A stretch of 64,000 nucleotides of DNA from Pelagicoccus sp. SDUM812003 (GTDB lineage Bacteria; Verrucomicrobiota; Verrucomicrobiia; Opitutales; Opitutaceae). Each line of letters starts with the position of its first letter. The first letter of the stretch is position 1. The position numbers and the translations under genes are program-made. Below, piece by piece: positions 45,527 through 53,996 of this stretch. The notes beneath the pieces are model-generated. The model did not search any database and was not told the DNA's origin. It saw nothing but the letters and a program-made list of their open reading frames with translations. The stretch covers positions 1 through 64,000 of the forward strand of contig NZ_JARXHY010000010.1 of assembly GCF_031127815.1 (NCBI RefSeq). The letters are read 5' to 3'.

Positions 45527-47611
45527 TCAGAATCGCGTATCCACCCGAGCCCAGAGCTGACGTCCCGGCTCATTCACCCGCAAGGTCTGCCAGTAGCCTG
45601 CGACCGCAGAGCCGGCCCGGCTGATATGCTCGCTGTATTCAGAATCGTATACATTATCGATGCCTAGCGACACTCGAGCGTGGTCGGTAAAGTACCACGA
45701 CGCGTTGAGCGAAAAAACGTCGAATGCATCCGAGGGTCCGATATCCTGACCCACTATACTGCCCTGTCCGACGGCCACTCGCTCTTGAGACGAAACGATT
45801 CTCCAAAGGGAGCCTATACTCCAGTTCCGCCGCGTGTAGGAGAGTCCCAATCGTGCCTCGAGCGGAGGCATTTGGGCGAGCGGCAGATCGTCGCTCAGGT
45901 TTCGCCCCCGCACGTAGGCCAGGCTCGCGTCAGCCTTCCAAAACTCGTCAATCCGCCAGACCGCCGACGCTTCGCCGCCGACCGTTTTCGCATCGATATT
46001 TCGCACTACCGTGGCTGCACGCGCACCTCCCCCTGCTGAGGTTTTCAGAACGCCACTCTCAATGAGTATGAAATCGTCGATTTCGCTATAGAATCCCGCA
46101 ATTGAATATCGGATACGCCCCTTGCTATAAACGTATCCAACATCTACTTGCACGGTTCGCTCCGGGTCCGTTTCGAATCCACTCACGTCTGACTCGCTTT
46201 CGTAGCGAACCAGCTCCCAATAGTCAGGAAAGCGCTCCACAGAGCCAACACCCGCGTAGAACTGGCCTGTTTCTCGTTCTCTTTCGTAACGAAGGAAGCC
46301 ACTGCCGAGAGTGGTTTCTCGCTTCAAACCGGATGTAGGATTAGGAGCCATTGACATCATGGACAGATTCACGCTGGAGCGTAGATCCTCGGCTCTCCAG
46401 CGATCCACTCGCACACCCGCCGCTAAGGTATCCGTTTCCCCAAGGGCATAGCGCGATTCCGCGAAGAGACCCCACTGCTCGAACTGAGCGTCCTTCATTC
46501 GAACTTGGGTTTGATAGGGCATTCGCTCCTGATTCATACTGCCTCGTATCGAGTGGTCGTTTGACTGAGCATCCGCGCCGATCAGAAGCTCGAGTCGATT
46601 GCTCGGTTCAAGCCGCGCCGAGACCTTGCCTCCCTGAGTTCGCCGATCGGGATTTGAAACCGTAGGATTCGGCATCATCATGTTCGGCGAAAAGGACCGC
46701 AGGCTATAGTTGTCCATGACATGATCCACATAGTTGTATCCATATTCCAACTCCACCGAACGCAGCGTATCACTCAGCGATTCCTTGCGAAAACGGAGGG
46801 TTAGCGATTCTCGATCAAAGCGCACGCCATCCATCGCCCGGTCGGCATAGGCTGCTTCACCATCGCTGCGGGTTAAGCCCACCTGCAGCAGAGAATCTTC
46901 GTCGGGCGTCCACCCGAAACTGAGATTCGCGTTCCACCGCATGTGCTCGGAATGAACCGCTTGCCCCGATCCATCTTCGTAATCATCCGAGTCGGCTCGG
47001 TTTAGGGTCACTCGGGAAAAGAAACGAGGGCTCTCCGCGGAAGCTGCAGCAGCCAGATCCCTGCGACCGAAGCTGCCCGCCAACAGATGGGCCTCGCCGG
47101 ATAGGCTGTTCTCCGATGGCCGTTCGTGGCGCGACTCGAAGCGTACCACCCCTGCGGAATTGCCCGGCCCCTGGGCGACCGTCTGCGGCCCTTTTAGAAT
47201 CGTCACCGTGTCGTATGCGGCAGGAAAAACGTAGGCGGTGGGCGGGTCCATCCGGTAGCCACATCCTCCATAGATAGGCTGCCCCTCCACAGCAATCACC
47301 AGCCGCGAGCCGGCCATGCCTCGCAGCACCGGATCGCCGTCCGTGCCCCCCTTGCGAACGACCGAGAATCCGGGCACGCTTTTCAGCAAGTCCGCTCCAT
47401 CCTGGGCGGGCAATGGCTGAACAGGCGCCTTGGCGTCCAAGGTGAGCTCCAAAGGGTGAACCGACTCGGGAATGGTGACCACGACGGGTTGCAGTTCCAC
47501 CACTGGAGTTTCCGGTTCGCTCGCGGACTCCGCTGCAGAGAGCACGTTTGGAAAGAGAGCGAGATAAGCGAGAGTTGCCCGATTGAAAGGGCGTGAGTGA
47601 AAGATATTCAT
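45527..47611 (-). CDS. TonB-dependent copper receptor (OprC/NosA type)
   Basis: This 694-residue outer-membrane receptor has a signal peptide ending near SAAES and a TonB-box-like PVVVTIPES. The plug carries the copper-receptor signature GGCGYRMDPPTAYVFP followed by YDTVTILKGPQTVAQGPG, which distinguishes OprC/NosA-type proteins from siderophore receptors. Met-rich loops (SPNMMMPNPT, MMSMAPNPT) could bind copper. The C-terminal strand ends in ...LWARVDTRF. Predicted function is import of copper, needed for enzymes such as nitrous oxide reductase or oxidases; none of those is in the window. A small secreted Cys-containing protein is encoded upstream on the same strand, with two inverted repeats in the gap between. 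Confidence 0.9.
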   Translation of the reverse strand: MNIFHSRPFNRATLAYLALFPNVLSAAESASEPETPVVELQPVVVTIPESVHPLELTLDAKAPVQPLPAQDGADLLKSVPGFSVVRKGGTDGDPVLRGMAGSRLVIAVEGQPIYGGCGYRMDPPTAYVFPAAYDTVTILKGPQTVAQGPGNSAGVVRFESRHERPSENSLSGEAHLLAGSFGRRDLAAAASAESPRFFSRVTLNRADSDDYEDGSGQAVHSEHMRWNANLSFGWTPDEDSLLQVGLTRSDGEAAYADRAMDGVRFDRESLTLRFRKESLSDTLRSVELEYGYNYVDHVMDNYSLRSFSPNMMMPNPTVSNPDRRTQGGKVSARLEPSNRLELLIGADAQSNDHSIRGSMNQERMPYQTQVRMKDAQFEQWGLFAESRYALGETDTLAAGVRVDRWRAEDLRSSVNLSMMSMAPNPTSGLKRETTLGSGFLRYERERETGQFYAGVGSVERFPDYWELVRYESESDVSGFETDPERTVQVDVGYVYSKGRIRYSIAGFYSEIDDFILIESGVLKTSAGGGARAATVVRNIDAKTVGGEASAVWRIDEFWKADASLAYVRGRNLSDDLPLAQMPPLEARLGLSYTRRNWSIGSLWRIVSSQERVAVGQGSIVGQDIGPSDAFDVFSLNASWYFTDHARVSLGIDNVYDSEYSEHISRAGSAVAGYWQTLRVNEPGRQLWARVDTRF

Positions 47612-47702
47612 TTTCAGAAAGAGATTGTTGCGTTCGATTTAGCATTCGCATGGACGACTCTCCATGCTCGATCGTCCTCTCGGTTCACTTGAGAGAAACG
47701 CG

Positions 47703-47738
47703 TTCGCCATACGGCGAAGGTACCCATCGTTTGGGTAC
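47703..47738. promoter_or_regulatory. Two adjacent inverted repeats upstream of the copper receptor gene
   Basis: TTCGCC-(ATAC)-GGCGAA at 47703-47718 is followed after one base by GTACCCA-(TCGTT)-TGGGTAC at 47720-47738. They lie 92-127 bases before the receptor start. No T-run follows on the minus strand, so operator sites for a metal-responsive regulator are more likely than a terminator. Confidence 0.45.
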
Positions 47739-47845
47739 AACCCGACTATCGCACAAAAGGTACGATCCTCCTCTGCCAGCACCACCAACAAATGGATACA
47801 CCGACTCAGCAGTCGACCGCACGCGACAGCCAACGTAGGAGGAAA

Positions 47846-48232
47846 CTAGCTCAAACGTTTGGGCGGGGGCGACGGAGGTCTCAGCCTCCACGGATCTGGC
47901 GCAGCGATCTCTCTGCTGCTAAACCCTGCCGCGATCGCGATCCCGACAGGCAATCGTTCTTCGGTGCGAGCAAGCATCAAAGGCTCCTTTTTGGAATCGC
48001 TTCCCGTGATCAGGTCGAACTCGGTTTCCCAGCGTGCTTGCGAAACCGTCTCGCACACGCCGCAAAGCTCTTCGCCATCGAAGGTCTTGCTCAGAGCTTC
48101 CTTGAAACTCATCTCCTGGGCGTAGAGCGCGATCATGCGCGTCCACCCCGCCAGCTGCAAAACGTCCCAATGCACGCCGGTCGACATCAACCAAACGCAC
48201 AACACTAGAACGAGTCTAACAGCCTTAGTCAC
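47846..48232 (-). CDS. Small secreted protein associated with copper receptor
   Basis: This 128-residue protein starts with GTG at 48232 and has a signal-like hydrophobic N-terminus (AVRLVLVLCVWLMSTGVHW). The mature start shows LQLAGWTRMIALYAQEMSFKEALSKTFDGEELCGVC, a segment I recognise from small uncharacterised proteins encoded next to copper-type TonB receptors. The Cys-X2-Cys (LCGVC) is a plausible metal site. The C-terminus is Pro-rich (RLRPPSPPPKRLS). A 234-base gap separates it from the receptor gene downstream. Function is unknown; a periplasmic metal-handling role is inferred from motif and neighbour. Confidence 0.7.
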   Translation of the reverse strand: MTKAVRLVLVLCVWLMSTGVHWDVLQLAGWTRMIALYAQEMSFKEALSKTFDGEELCGVCETVSQARWETEFDLITGSDSKKEPLMLARTEERLPVGIAIAAGFSSREIAAPDPWRLRPPSPPPKRLS

Positions 48233-48323
48233 GTTCCAAGGGCATGCTCATGCTCCACCAGGAGGCAACACGTTTTTTTGTAGACGCAGCTCTTTCCCAA
48301 AACGTTGCGGCGACGCGAAACGC

Positions 48324-50051
48324 CTAATCTTCCGTTTCGCCTAACAATCCAAGGCGCAGAAAAACGCTCTCCTCTGGAGCAATTGGGCTTGGCGACCGCA
48401 GAAAGTAGGGAAACGCTTCGCCGTCGAGCGTCGAAGGCTGCCAATCCAGCCTCTCCCAGCTCCTCAGATCCGTGGAATGCTCGAGCACATAGGGAACCTC
48501 GCTCTGGCTTCGAAACAGGGCCAGTTGAAATCGCTCATCCACAATGGAGAGGCCGAGTTCGCCGCGCTGGCCAGCGTCGAACAAATCGGAGCCCAACAGC
48601 GCTTCCATGGCGTTCGCCACCCCGTCTCCATCTTCGTCTCCAAAACGCGAATACACCTCGAACTCGAAGCGCTGCGACTCGCCTCGGTAGAACGGCCCCG
48701 TGGGAAAGGACGCCCTAAGCACGACTTGCCCCGGCGCTTCCCCCGTGCGCACTCGCCCATCCACCAAGGATGCTGGCCCCTCGACGATCTCCAGGCGGGG
48801 TAGATCCGGCGGGACTCCCTTCGCCATCTTGAGCCGCACCCCTACTTCAGGAGCGTTGGTAAACTGGATTCTATGCGCCTGAATCTCGATCGACTGCTCG
48901 ATACCATGCTCCTTCAGCACACCCACCATGTCATCGTGCGGCCAATAGGTGATGCTCCCGAACATGCGGTCCATGTTGGCGATAAACCCAATCGCAATTC
49001 CGGAATCCGGAGCGTAGCCGACGGACGAGGCGTAACTCAGCAAGCCGCCATGTCCCCAAAAGGATACGCCCTGCCGCGCGTCCGGCATGGCGCCGAGCCC
49101 GTATTGGCCGAAGCCCTGAGCCTCGAAGTCCACCATCTGTTCGAGAGAGGACGTGCTCAAGACTTCGCCGCCATAGAGCGCCCGGCCCCACTTCACCAAG
49201 TCGCTCGAGGTGGTGAACATGCCGCCAGATGTCCAGAACAGGGAGCTGATCGAAGCCTGGGCTGTATCCTTTTCCGCTTCGATTCGTCCATCCCTGTTGT
49301 AGTCGGTCATCACCAGCTGATCCGGCAAGGCGTCGAATCCGCCCAAGTAGGTCGAGCAGAGGCCCAATGGCTCGAGCAATCGCTCACGCAAGGTCTCCAC
49401 GAAGGCTTGGCCCGTCACCTCCTCCACCACCATGCCGAGCAGAATGAAGTTCGTATTGGAATAACTGTAGCGCTCGCCCGGCTCGAATCGCGGCGGCAAG
49501 AGATACGTTTCCAGAACCTCGCGCGGACTCCACCTCCGCTCCGGGCTAGCCACCGCGACTCGAATCGGACTGGACGGGTGGTCGGAGAAATTCGCGACGC
49601 CGCTGGTCATGCTGAGCAGGTGCCTCAAGGTCGCCGTCTCGGGCACGTTTTCTATCCTTCCCAAATAGGAGGAGACCAAGTCGTCCAGCTGCAGGCGGCC
49701 CTCGTCTCTTAGCTGCAGGGCAATCGCCGCCACGTAGGTCTTGGTGATGCTGGCGATGCCGAAAACGCTCGCGGCATCGACCGGAGTCGCCTCCGCATCC
49801 CCCACATCCCCATACACGCCGGTCCAGGTCCGATACCCGGGGATCGAGATGGAATAACTCACTCCGCGAAAGGTGCCCTGAGCGGCGCCCTGTTCCAGCT
49901 TCGCCTGCAACGCTGCCGCCAAAGCGTCGTCAAGCGTACGCAGCTCCTCGCCAGCTCCGCGACAAACCACGAGCAGCCAAATCGAGCCTAGGCGAACCAG
50001 ACTTGAGCGAGAGAAAAAGGGCACAGCAGGGTCTATCTCGTTCCGGCTCAA
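48324..50051 (-). CDS. Secreted beta-lactamase-like serine hydrolase with C-terminal extension
   Basis: This 575-residue protein belongs to the class C beta-lactamase / DD-peptidase-like serine hydrolases. Catalytic motifs are SITK (in FGIASITKTYVA), the Tyr motif YSYSNTNF and the third motif HGG (WGHGGLLSYASS). The first residues are hydrophobic (SLVRLGSIWLLVVC), giving a signal or anchor. The annotated TTG at 50051 is uncertain; a GTG at 50024 in frame is an alternative, with no ATG available. After about residue 370 comes a beta-rich part and a Ca-binding-like DEDGDGVANAMEALLGSD segment, then a domain often seen at the ends of Opitutales secreted proteins. Substrate may be a peptide, amide or ester; antibiotic resistance should not be assumed. 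Confidence 0.88.
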   Translation of the reverse strand: MSRNEIDPAVPFFSRSSLVRLGSIWLLVVCRGAGEELRTLDDALAAALQAKLEQGAAQGTFRGVSYSISIPGYRTWTGVYGDVGDAEATPVDAASVFGIASITKTYVAAIALQLRDEGRLQLDDLVSSYLGRIENVPETATLRHLLSMTSGVANFSDHPSSPIRVAVASPERRWSPREVLETYLLPPRFEPGERYSYSNTNFILLGMVVEEVTGQAFVETLRERLLEPLGLCSTYLGGFDALPDQLVMTDYNRDGRIEAEKDTAQASISSLFWTSGGMFTTSSDLVKWGRALYGGEVLSTSSLEQMVDFEAQGFGQYGLGAMPDARQGVSFWGHGGLLSYASSVGYAPDSGIAIGFIANMDRMFGSITYWPHDDMVGVLKEHGIEQSIEIQAHRIQFTNAPEVGVRLKMAKGVPPDLPRLEIVEGPASLVDGRVRTGEAPGQVVLRASFPTGPFYRGESQRFEFEVYSRFGDEDGDGVANAMEALLGSDLFDAGQRGELGLSIVDERFQLALFRSQSEVPYVLEHSTDLRSWERLDWQPSTLDGEAFPYFLRSPSPIAPEESVFLRLGLLGETED

Positions 50052-50234
50052 AACCCTTCAAAATCGCTGGTCGAAGCTCGGGCGCAGAGGGTGACGGAGA
50101 GCCGTTTTTACATTTCCTGTGGACATTTTACCAGGAGGGCGCCTACCCTTTCGGCCTTTTTGTGCCTCCCATTAGGCAAACTAACACCTTCGCGCCTGGC
50201 GCAGCGCATAACTCCCAAGCAAAAAAACTGCAGA

Positions 50235-51695
50235 ATGAGTAACACAGAGCCAAAACAACCTGGACTGCTCCTGGCCCTCACGCCGATCGTCCTTTCGCTC
50301 GGCATCTTGGGTGTCCAGATCTTCCACTTTCACGATTTTAGTCCGCATGTGCCTCTAGCCATCGGACTGGCCATCACCTCCTTGGTGGGCATCAAGCTTG
50401 GGCACACCTGGCTAGGCATCCGAGAGGGCGTTTTCCACGTCATCCATGTGGCTCTACCCTCGGTTTCAGTGCTCATCACAGTGGGCATGATCGTCGGGAT
50501 CTGGATCGCGAGCGGCACCGTTCCCACTCTGATCTACTACGGGCTGAAGATCCTTTCTCCGGAGATCTTCCTCGCAGCGGGCATGATTCTTTGCGCGGTG
50601 GTTTCCGTCTCCCTCGGCACATCCTGGGGCACCGTGGGCACCGTGGGGCTCGCTCTCATGGGCATCGGGGCTGGCTTCGGCATTCCGCCCTACTTGACGG
50701 CTGGCGCGGTGGTTTCAGGCGCTTTTTTCGGCGACAAGGTTTCACCGCTTTCGGATACCACCAACCTGGCGCCTGCGGTCACCGGCGTCACCGTGTTCGA
50801 CCATATCAAGAACATGATTCCGACCACCCTGCCCGCCATGCTGATCGCCCTGATCATCTATACGGTCATCGGCTTCGTCTCCATCGAAGACAAGGGGGCC
50901 TCCTTCGACCGCATCCAGGCCATCACCGAGTCCCTGCAGGCCAACTTCTACATCTCGCCGATTCTCCTTCTGCCAGCGCTGCTGGTGATCGGTTTGGCGG
51001 TGATGAAACAGCCTCCCATCCCCTCGCTTTTCGCCGGCGTCATCGCAGGTGGCATCACCGCCTACTTCGCCCAAGGCGTCGGCTTGCACGACTTCTTCAC
51101 TTTCGCGAACTACGGCTACACCATCGAATCCGGAGTGGAGTCCATCGATTCCCTGCTCAGCCGCGGCGGCATCCAGTCCATGATGTGGACCATTTCGCTC
51201 ATCCTGATCGCCCTCGGATTCGGGGGAGCTCTGGAGCGGACAGGTTGTCTTCAGGCCATCATCGCCGCCATTCGCAGCAAGGTGCATAGCTTCGCAGGAC
51301 TGCAAACCTCAGCCATTCTCACCTCCGTCTCCACCAATCTGGTTGCGGGCGATCCCTATCTCTCCATCGCTCTTCCGGGCCGCATGTACGCCCCGGTGTA
51401 TCGAGGTCTCAAGTACTCCACCCTCAACCTGTCCCGCGCAGTCGAGGAAGGCGGCACGCTGATCTCGCCCCTCATCCCATGGAACGCTGGCGGATCCTTC
51501 GTCATTCTCACCTTGGGACTCGGCATCGCCGATGGACATATGGAGAACTTGCTCTACATCCCGCTGTCCTTCGCCTGCTGGCTGGCTCCGTTGATCGGCA
51601 TCTTCTACGCCTTCACCGGCTTGTTCTCCCCCAAGGCAACCGAGGAGGAAATAGCCGATTGGAAGGCCAAGGGAGAGAAGATCGCCGAGGTCTAG
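50235..51695 (+). CDS. nhaC: Na+/H+ antiporter NhaC
   Basis: From the ATG at 50235 (486 residues) this inner-membrane protein shows about 11-12 hydrophobic helices and NhaC-family blocks: ISVTVGM-like 'SVLITVGMIVGIWIASGTVP', SLGTSWGTVGTVGLALMGIG, GAFFGDKVSPLSDTTNLAPA, and ...NLSRAVEEGGTLISPLIPWNAGG near the end. It exchanges sodium for protons to control pH and sodium in saline habitats. A longer in-frame reading from 50091 would add a non-membrane leader and is rejected. It is divergent from the serine-hydrolase gene across 183 bases. Confidence 0.93.
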   Translation: MSNTEPKQPGLLLALTPIVLSLGILGVQIFHFHDFSPHVPLAIGLAITSLVGIKLGHTWLGIREGVFHVIHVALPSVSVLITVGMIVGIWIASGTVPTLIYYGLKILSPEIFLAAGMILCAVVSVSLGTSWGTVGTVGLALMGIGAGFGIPPYLTAGAVVSGAFFGDKVSPLSDTTNLAPAVTGVTVFDHIKNMIPTTLPAMLIALIIYTVIGFVSIEDKGASFDRIQAITESLQANFYISPILLLPALLVIGLAVMKQPPIPSLFAGVIAGGITAYFAQGVGLHDFFTFANYGYTIESGVESIDSLLSRGGIQSMMWTISLILIALGFGGALERTGCLQAIIAAIRSKVHSFAGLQTSAILTSVSTNLVAGDPYLSIALPGRMYAPVYRGLKYSTLNLSRAVEEGGTLISPLIPWNAGGSFVILTLGLGIADGHMENLLYIPLSFACWLAPLIGIFYAFTGLFSPKATEEEIADWKAKGEKIAEV

Positions 51696-51729
51696 ACTCA
51701 ACCGATCGGGGGTAGCCCCCGCGAGGCGG

Positions 51730-52740
51730 CTACTCCACTTCACGTCCCACCAGCATATCTCCGAAGCGCGCGAGGGCTTCCGCGTCTCGATCCCGGAAAT
51801 TCAGAAACGGAGCGTGCTGGTTGGGCCCCGACCGATCGATGGCAATGCCCCAAAGCGGCAAGTCGCTGTCCGGCACCATGGCATAACGAGCGTCACCGAG
51901 CACTTCGGGACGCTCCGGATGCCAAACCAGATAGCCGTCTGAGAAGTGGTCGAACCGCCTGAGGTCGTGAGCCAAGGCGCTCGTTTCCGAAAGCCCCTGC
52001 AGCAAGGGCTCGACTGCCACTCGCTCCGTATCCACTCCCTCATACACACGCCCTTCGCCCCAAAAAGGGACGCGGATCGCGTCGATGTAGAAACGCCCAT
52101 CGTACGAGTAGATGCCTCGCCAAAGCAGCAGATTGGCGAAGGACGGCTTCACCGTGAGCTTTTCAATCTCTTGGTGTCCACGCGACTCGGCCAGTTCCTC
52201 CAGCAGTCGCGTCGCTCGGTGATTCTGGGCCACGCCCACCAGCAGATAGGCGATCGAAAACGCGGCCGACACCACCACCCATTTGCGTCGTTTTCGAAAA
52301 CAGGCCAGCCCCAGACCCAACAACAGCGCTCCGGTGTAGATGGGGTCGATGATGGAAATGATATTCCACGCTACCCTCATATCCGAAAACGGCCAAAGCA
52401 GCTGCGTGCCATAACTGGTGCAGGCATCCAGCAAGCCCGATGTCGCGTAACCAAATAACGAATACAGATAGAGTCGCGCGAACGAGATCCGCTTTCGCAA
52501 AAACGGAAACAGCAGCCCAGCGGCGATCAGTCCGCCGACCGGGATGAACAGCAGCGAATGAGTGAAATGGCGGTGGTATTCGATCTGCAGCAACGGGTCC
52601 TCGGAGGAGCGGATGAAAACATCCGCGTCGGCCAGCATGCCTCCGATCCAGCCTACCAAAGCTGCGAGACGCACTTCATCCTTCTTGGCTCCGAGCGCCG
52701 CCGCCGTCGCTCCGAGCGCCCCTTGAGAAACTGGATCCAT
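51730..52740 (-). CDS. YdjM-like membrane-bound putative metal-dependent hydrolase
   Basis: The 336-residue protein matches the family annotated as LexA-regulated or membrane-bound metal-dependent hydrolase (YdjM-like): MDPVSQGALGATAAALG, then GWIGGMLADADVF, the motif YHRHFTHSLLFIPVGGL and LYSLFGYATSGLLDACTSYGT. The conserved His and Asp residues are thought to bind metal. About four to five membrane helices lie in the first 180 residues, then a soluble C-terminal part. Biochemical function is not established in the family. It follows the PAS kinase gene by 62 bases on the same strand and converges with nhaC. Confidence 0.85.
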   Translation of the reverse strand: MDPVSQGALGATAAALGAKKDEVRLAALVGWIGGMLADADVFIRSSEDPLLQIEYHRHFTHSLLFIPVGGLIAAGLLFPFLRKRISFARLYLYSLFGYATSGLLDACTSYGTQLLWPFSDMRVAWNIISIIDPIYTGALLLGLGLACFRKRRKWVVVSAAFSIAYLLVGVAQNHRATRLLEELAESRGHQEIEKLTVKPSFANLLLWRGIYSYDGRFYIDAIRVPFWGEGRVYEGVDTERVAVEPLLQGLSETSALAHDLRRFDHFSDGYLVWHPERPEVLGDARYAMVPDSDLPLWGIAIDRSGPNQHAPFLNFRDRDAEALARFGDMLVGREVE

Positions 52741-52802
52741 ATGGTTGGAGTTCTCTAGCGATTTCCGGAAAATGAGAAGAACGAACTCGCTGCCCCCGTC
52801 AC

Positions 52803-53939
52803 CTATTTAGCGAAGGTCACCGTAAACTGCGATCCGCCACTTTCGCGCGGCTCGTGCCACAGCTCGCCTCCGTGCTTGCGAGCGATCTGCCTCACGATGG
52901 CCAAACCAGCTCCCGTGCCCTCGACGTCGCGGCCCACCCCTCGTTGGAAGAGAGTGAAAACGCGTTCGACGCGATCCTCCGGAATGCCCGGTCCGCGATC
53001 CTTAAAAACAAGTCCTGCGACGCGATCGCCGCCAGCGCCATAGGGAGCGATTTCCAACTCGGGAGCCTCTCCCGATCGTGTGAACTTCAGAGCGTTTCCG
53101 ATCAGATGGGTCAACGCCTGTTTGGCGTAGACGGGATTCACGCGCAGCTCGGGGAGGTCGTCCGCCACCACGATCTTTGCCTTCGTTTCAGCGATGCGAT
53201 GATTCAGCGACTCCAGCGCCGATTCCACCAGCCCCCGCGCCGGCACCTGTTCGCGCTCGGTATTCATCTGATAAATACGCGAAAGATTTAGCACGTCATC
53301 GAGCAAACGCGACATGCGCTCTCCACCCTGGCGAATCCTGTCCACGAACTCAGTCGCCTGTTCATCGAGCGAATCGCCATGTCGATCCTGCAATAGGGAA
53401 GAATAGCTCCGGATCGCTCTCAATGGCTCCCGCAAGTCATGCGAGATCACATAGAGCAGGGTTTCCAGCTCCTTCTTCTTTTCCAGGACTTGAGACGCGC
53501 TCTCCTTGGCAACCGTTTCGTCCCAGACCACACCGCTGATTCGCGACACTCGTCCCTGATCATCGCGACTCACCAAAGCCCGTGTCGCCAAATAACGCTT
53601 AACGCCGGTTTCGGTGACGAAGCTCCAGGCCCGATAAATCGCTCCATCCTCAAGAGGCGCATCCGATTCCTCCTGTTTTAGAAACGTTTCCGGGCAAAAG
53701 TCGATGCGTCGTAGGGCCGCCTGTCGCTGCTCGGAGGTCTTCTCCGTGAGACCAAGCAACTCCGTCCCTCGACGATCGCACTCGAATCGCAGCGCTTCAC
53801 CCTCGAAGGTCCAGATGCCAAAGTTGGCCGCTCGCGCCGCCTGTTCGATATGGAAATCGCTTGCAGCTCCCTCGCTCCCAAGGCTGGCATTCGCTACGCC
53901 TTCTGTCTTCGCCTTCAAATCAGTCTTCATAACTCCCAT
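52803..53939 (-). CDS. PAS-domain sensor histidine kinase
   Basis: The ATG at 53939 (378 residues) is preferred because GGCGGAG lies about 10 bases upstream; a GTG at 53981 is the longest option. It is soluble, without membrane helices. A PAS domain (FGIWTFEGEALRFECDRRG...ELLGLTEKT) and its PAC extension lead into HisKA with phospho-acceptor His in YVISHDLREPLRAIRSY. An ATPase domain follows (HLIGNALKFT, FKDRGPGIPEDRVERVF, GTGAGLAIVRQIARKHGG). The C-terminal half resembles bacteriophytochrome-type kinases. It starts 57 bases after the CheB-CheR-kinase gene on the same strand and probably belongs to the same operon. Confidence 0.92.
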   Translation of the reverse strand: MGVMKTDLKAKTEGVANASLGSEGAASDFHIEQAARAANFGIWTFEGEALRFECDRRGTELLGLTEKTSEQRQAALRRIDFCPETFLKQEESDAPLEDGAIYRAWSFVTETGVKRYLATRALVSRDDQGRVSRISGVVWDETVAKESASQVLEKKKELETLLYVISHDLREPLRAIRSYSSLLQDRHGDSLDEQATEFVDRIRQGGERMSRLLDDVLNLSRIYQMNTEREQVPARGLVESALESLNHRIAETKAKIVVADDLPELRVNPVYAKQALTHLIGNALKFTRSGEAPELEIAPYGAGGDRVAGLVFKDRGPGIPEDRVERVFTLFQRGVGRDVEGTGAGLAIVRQIARKHGGELWHEPRESGGSQFTVTFAK

Positions 53940-53996
53940 ACTCACGTGGCTCCGCCAGAACGTCGTTTCATTCGTATCCACATCTTAACTTCTGCA

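Noticed and set aside
51708-51722. GGGGG-TAG-CCCCC between nhaC and the YdjM-like gene
   Set aside because: It could pair as a short stem, but the loop is three bases, there is no T-run on either side, and it overlaps the gap of two convergent genes without clear orientation.
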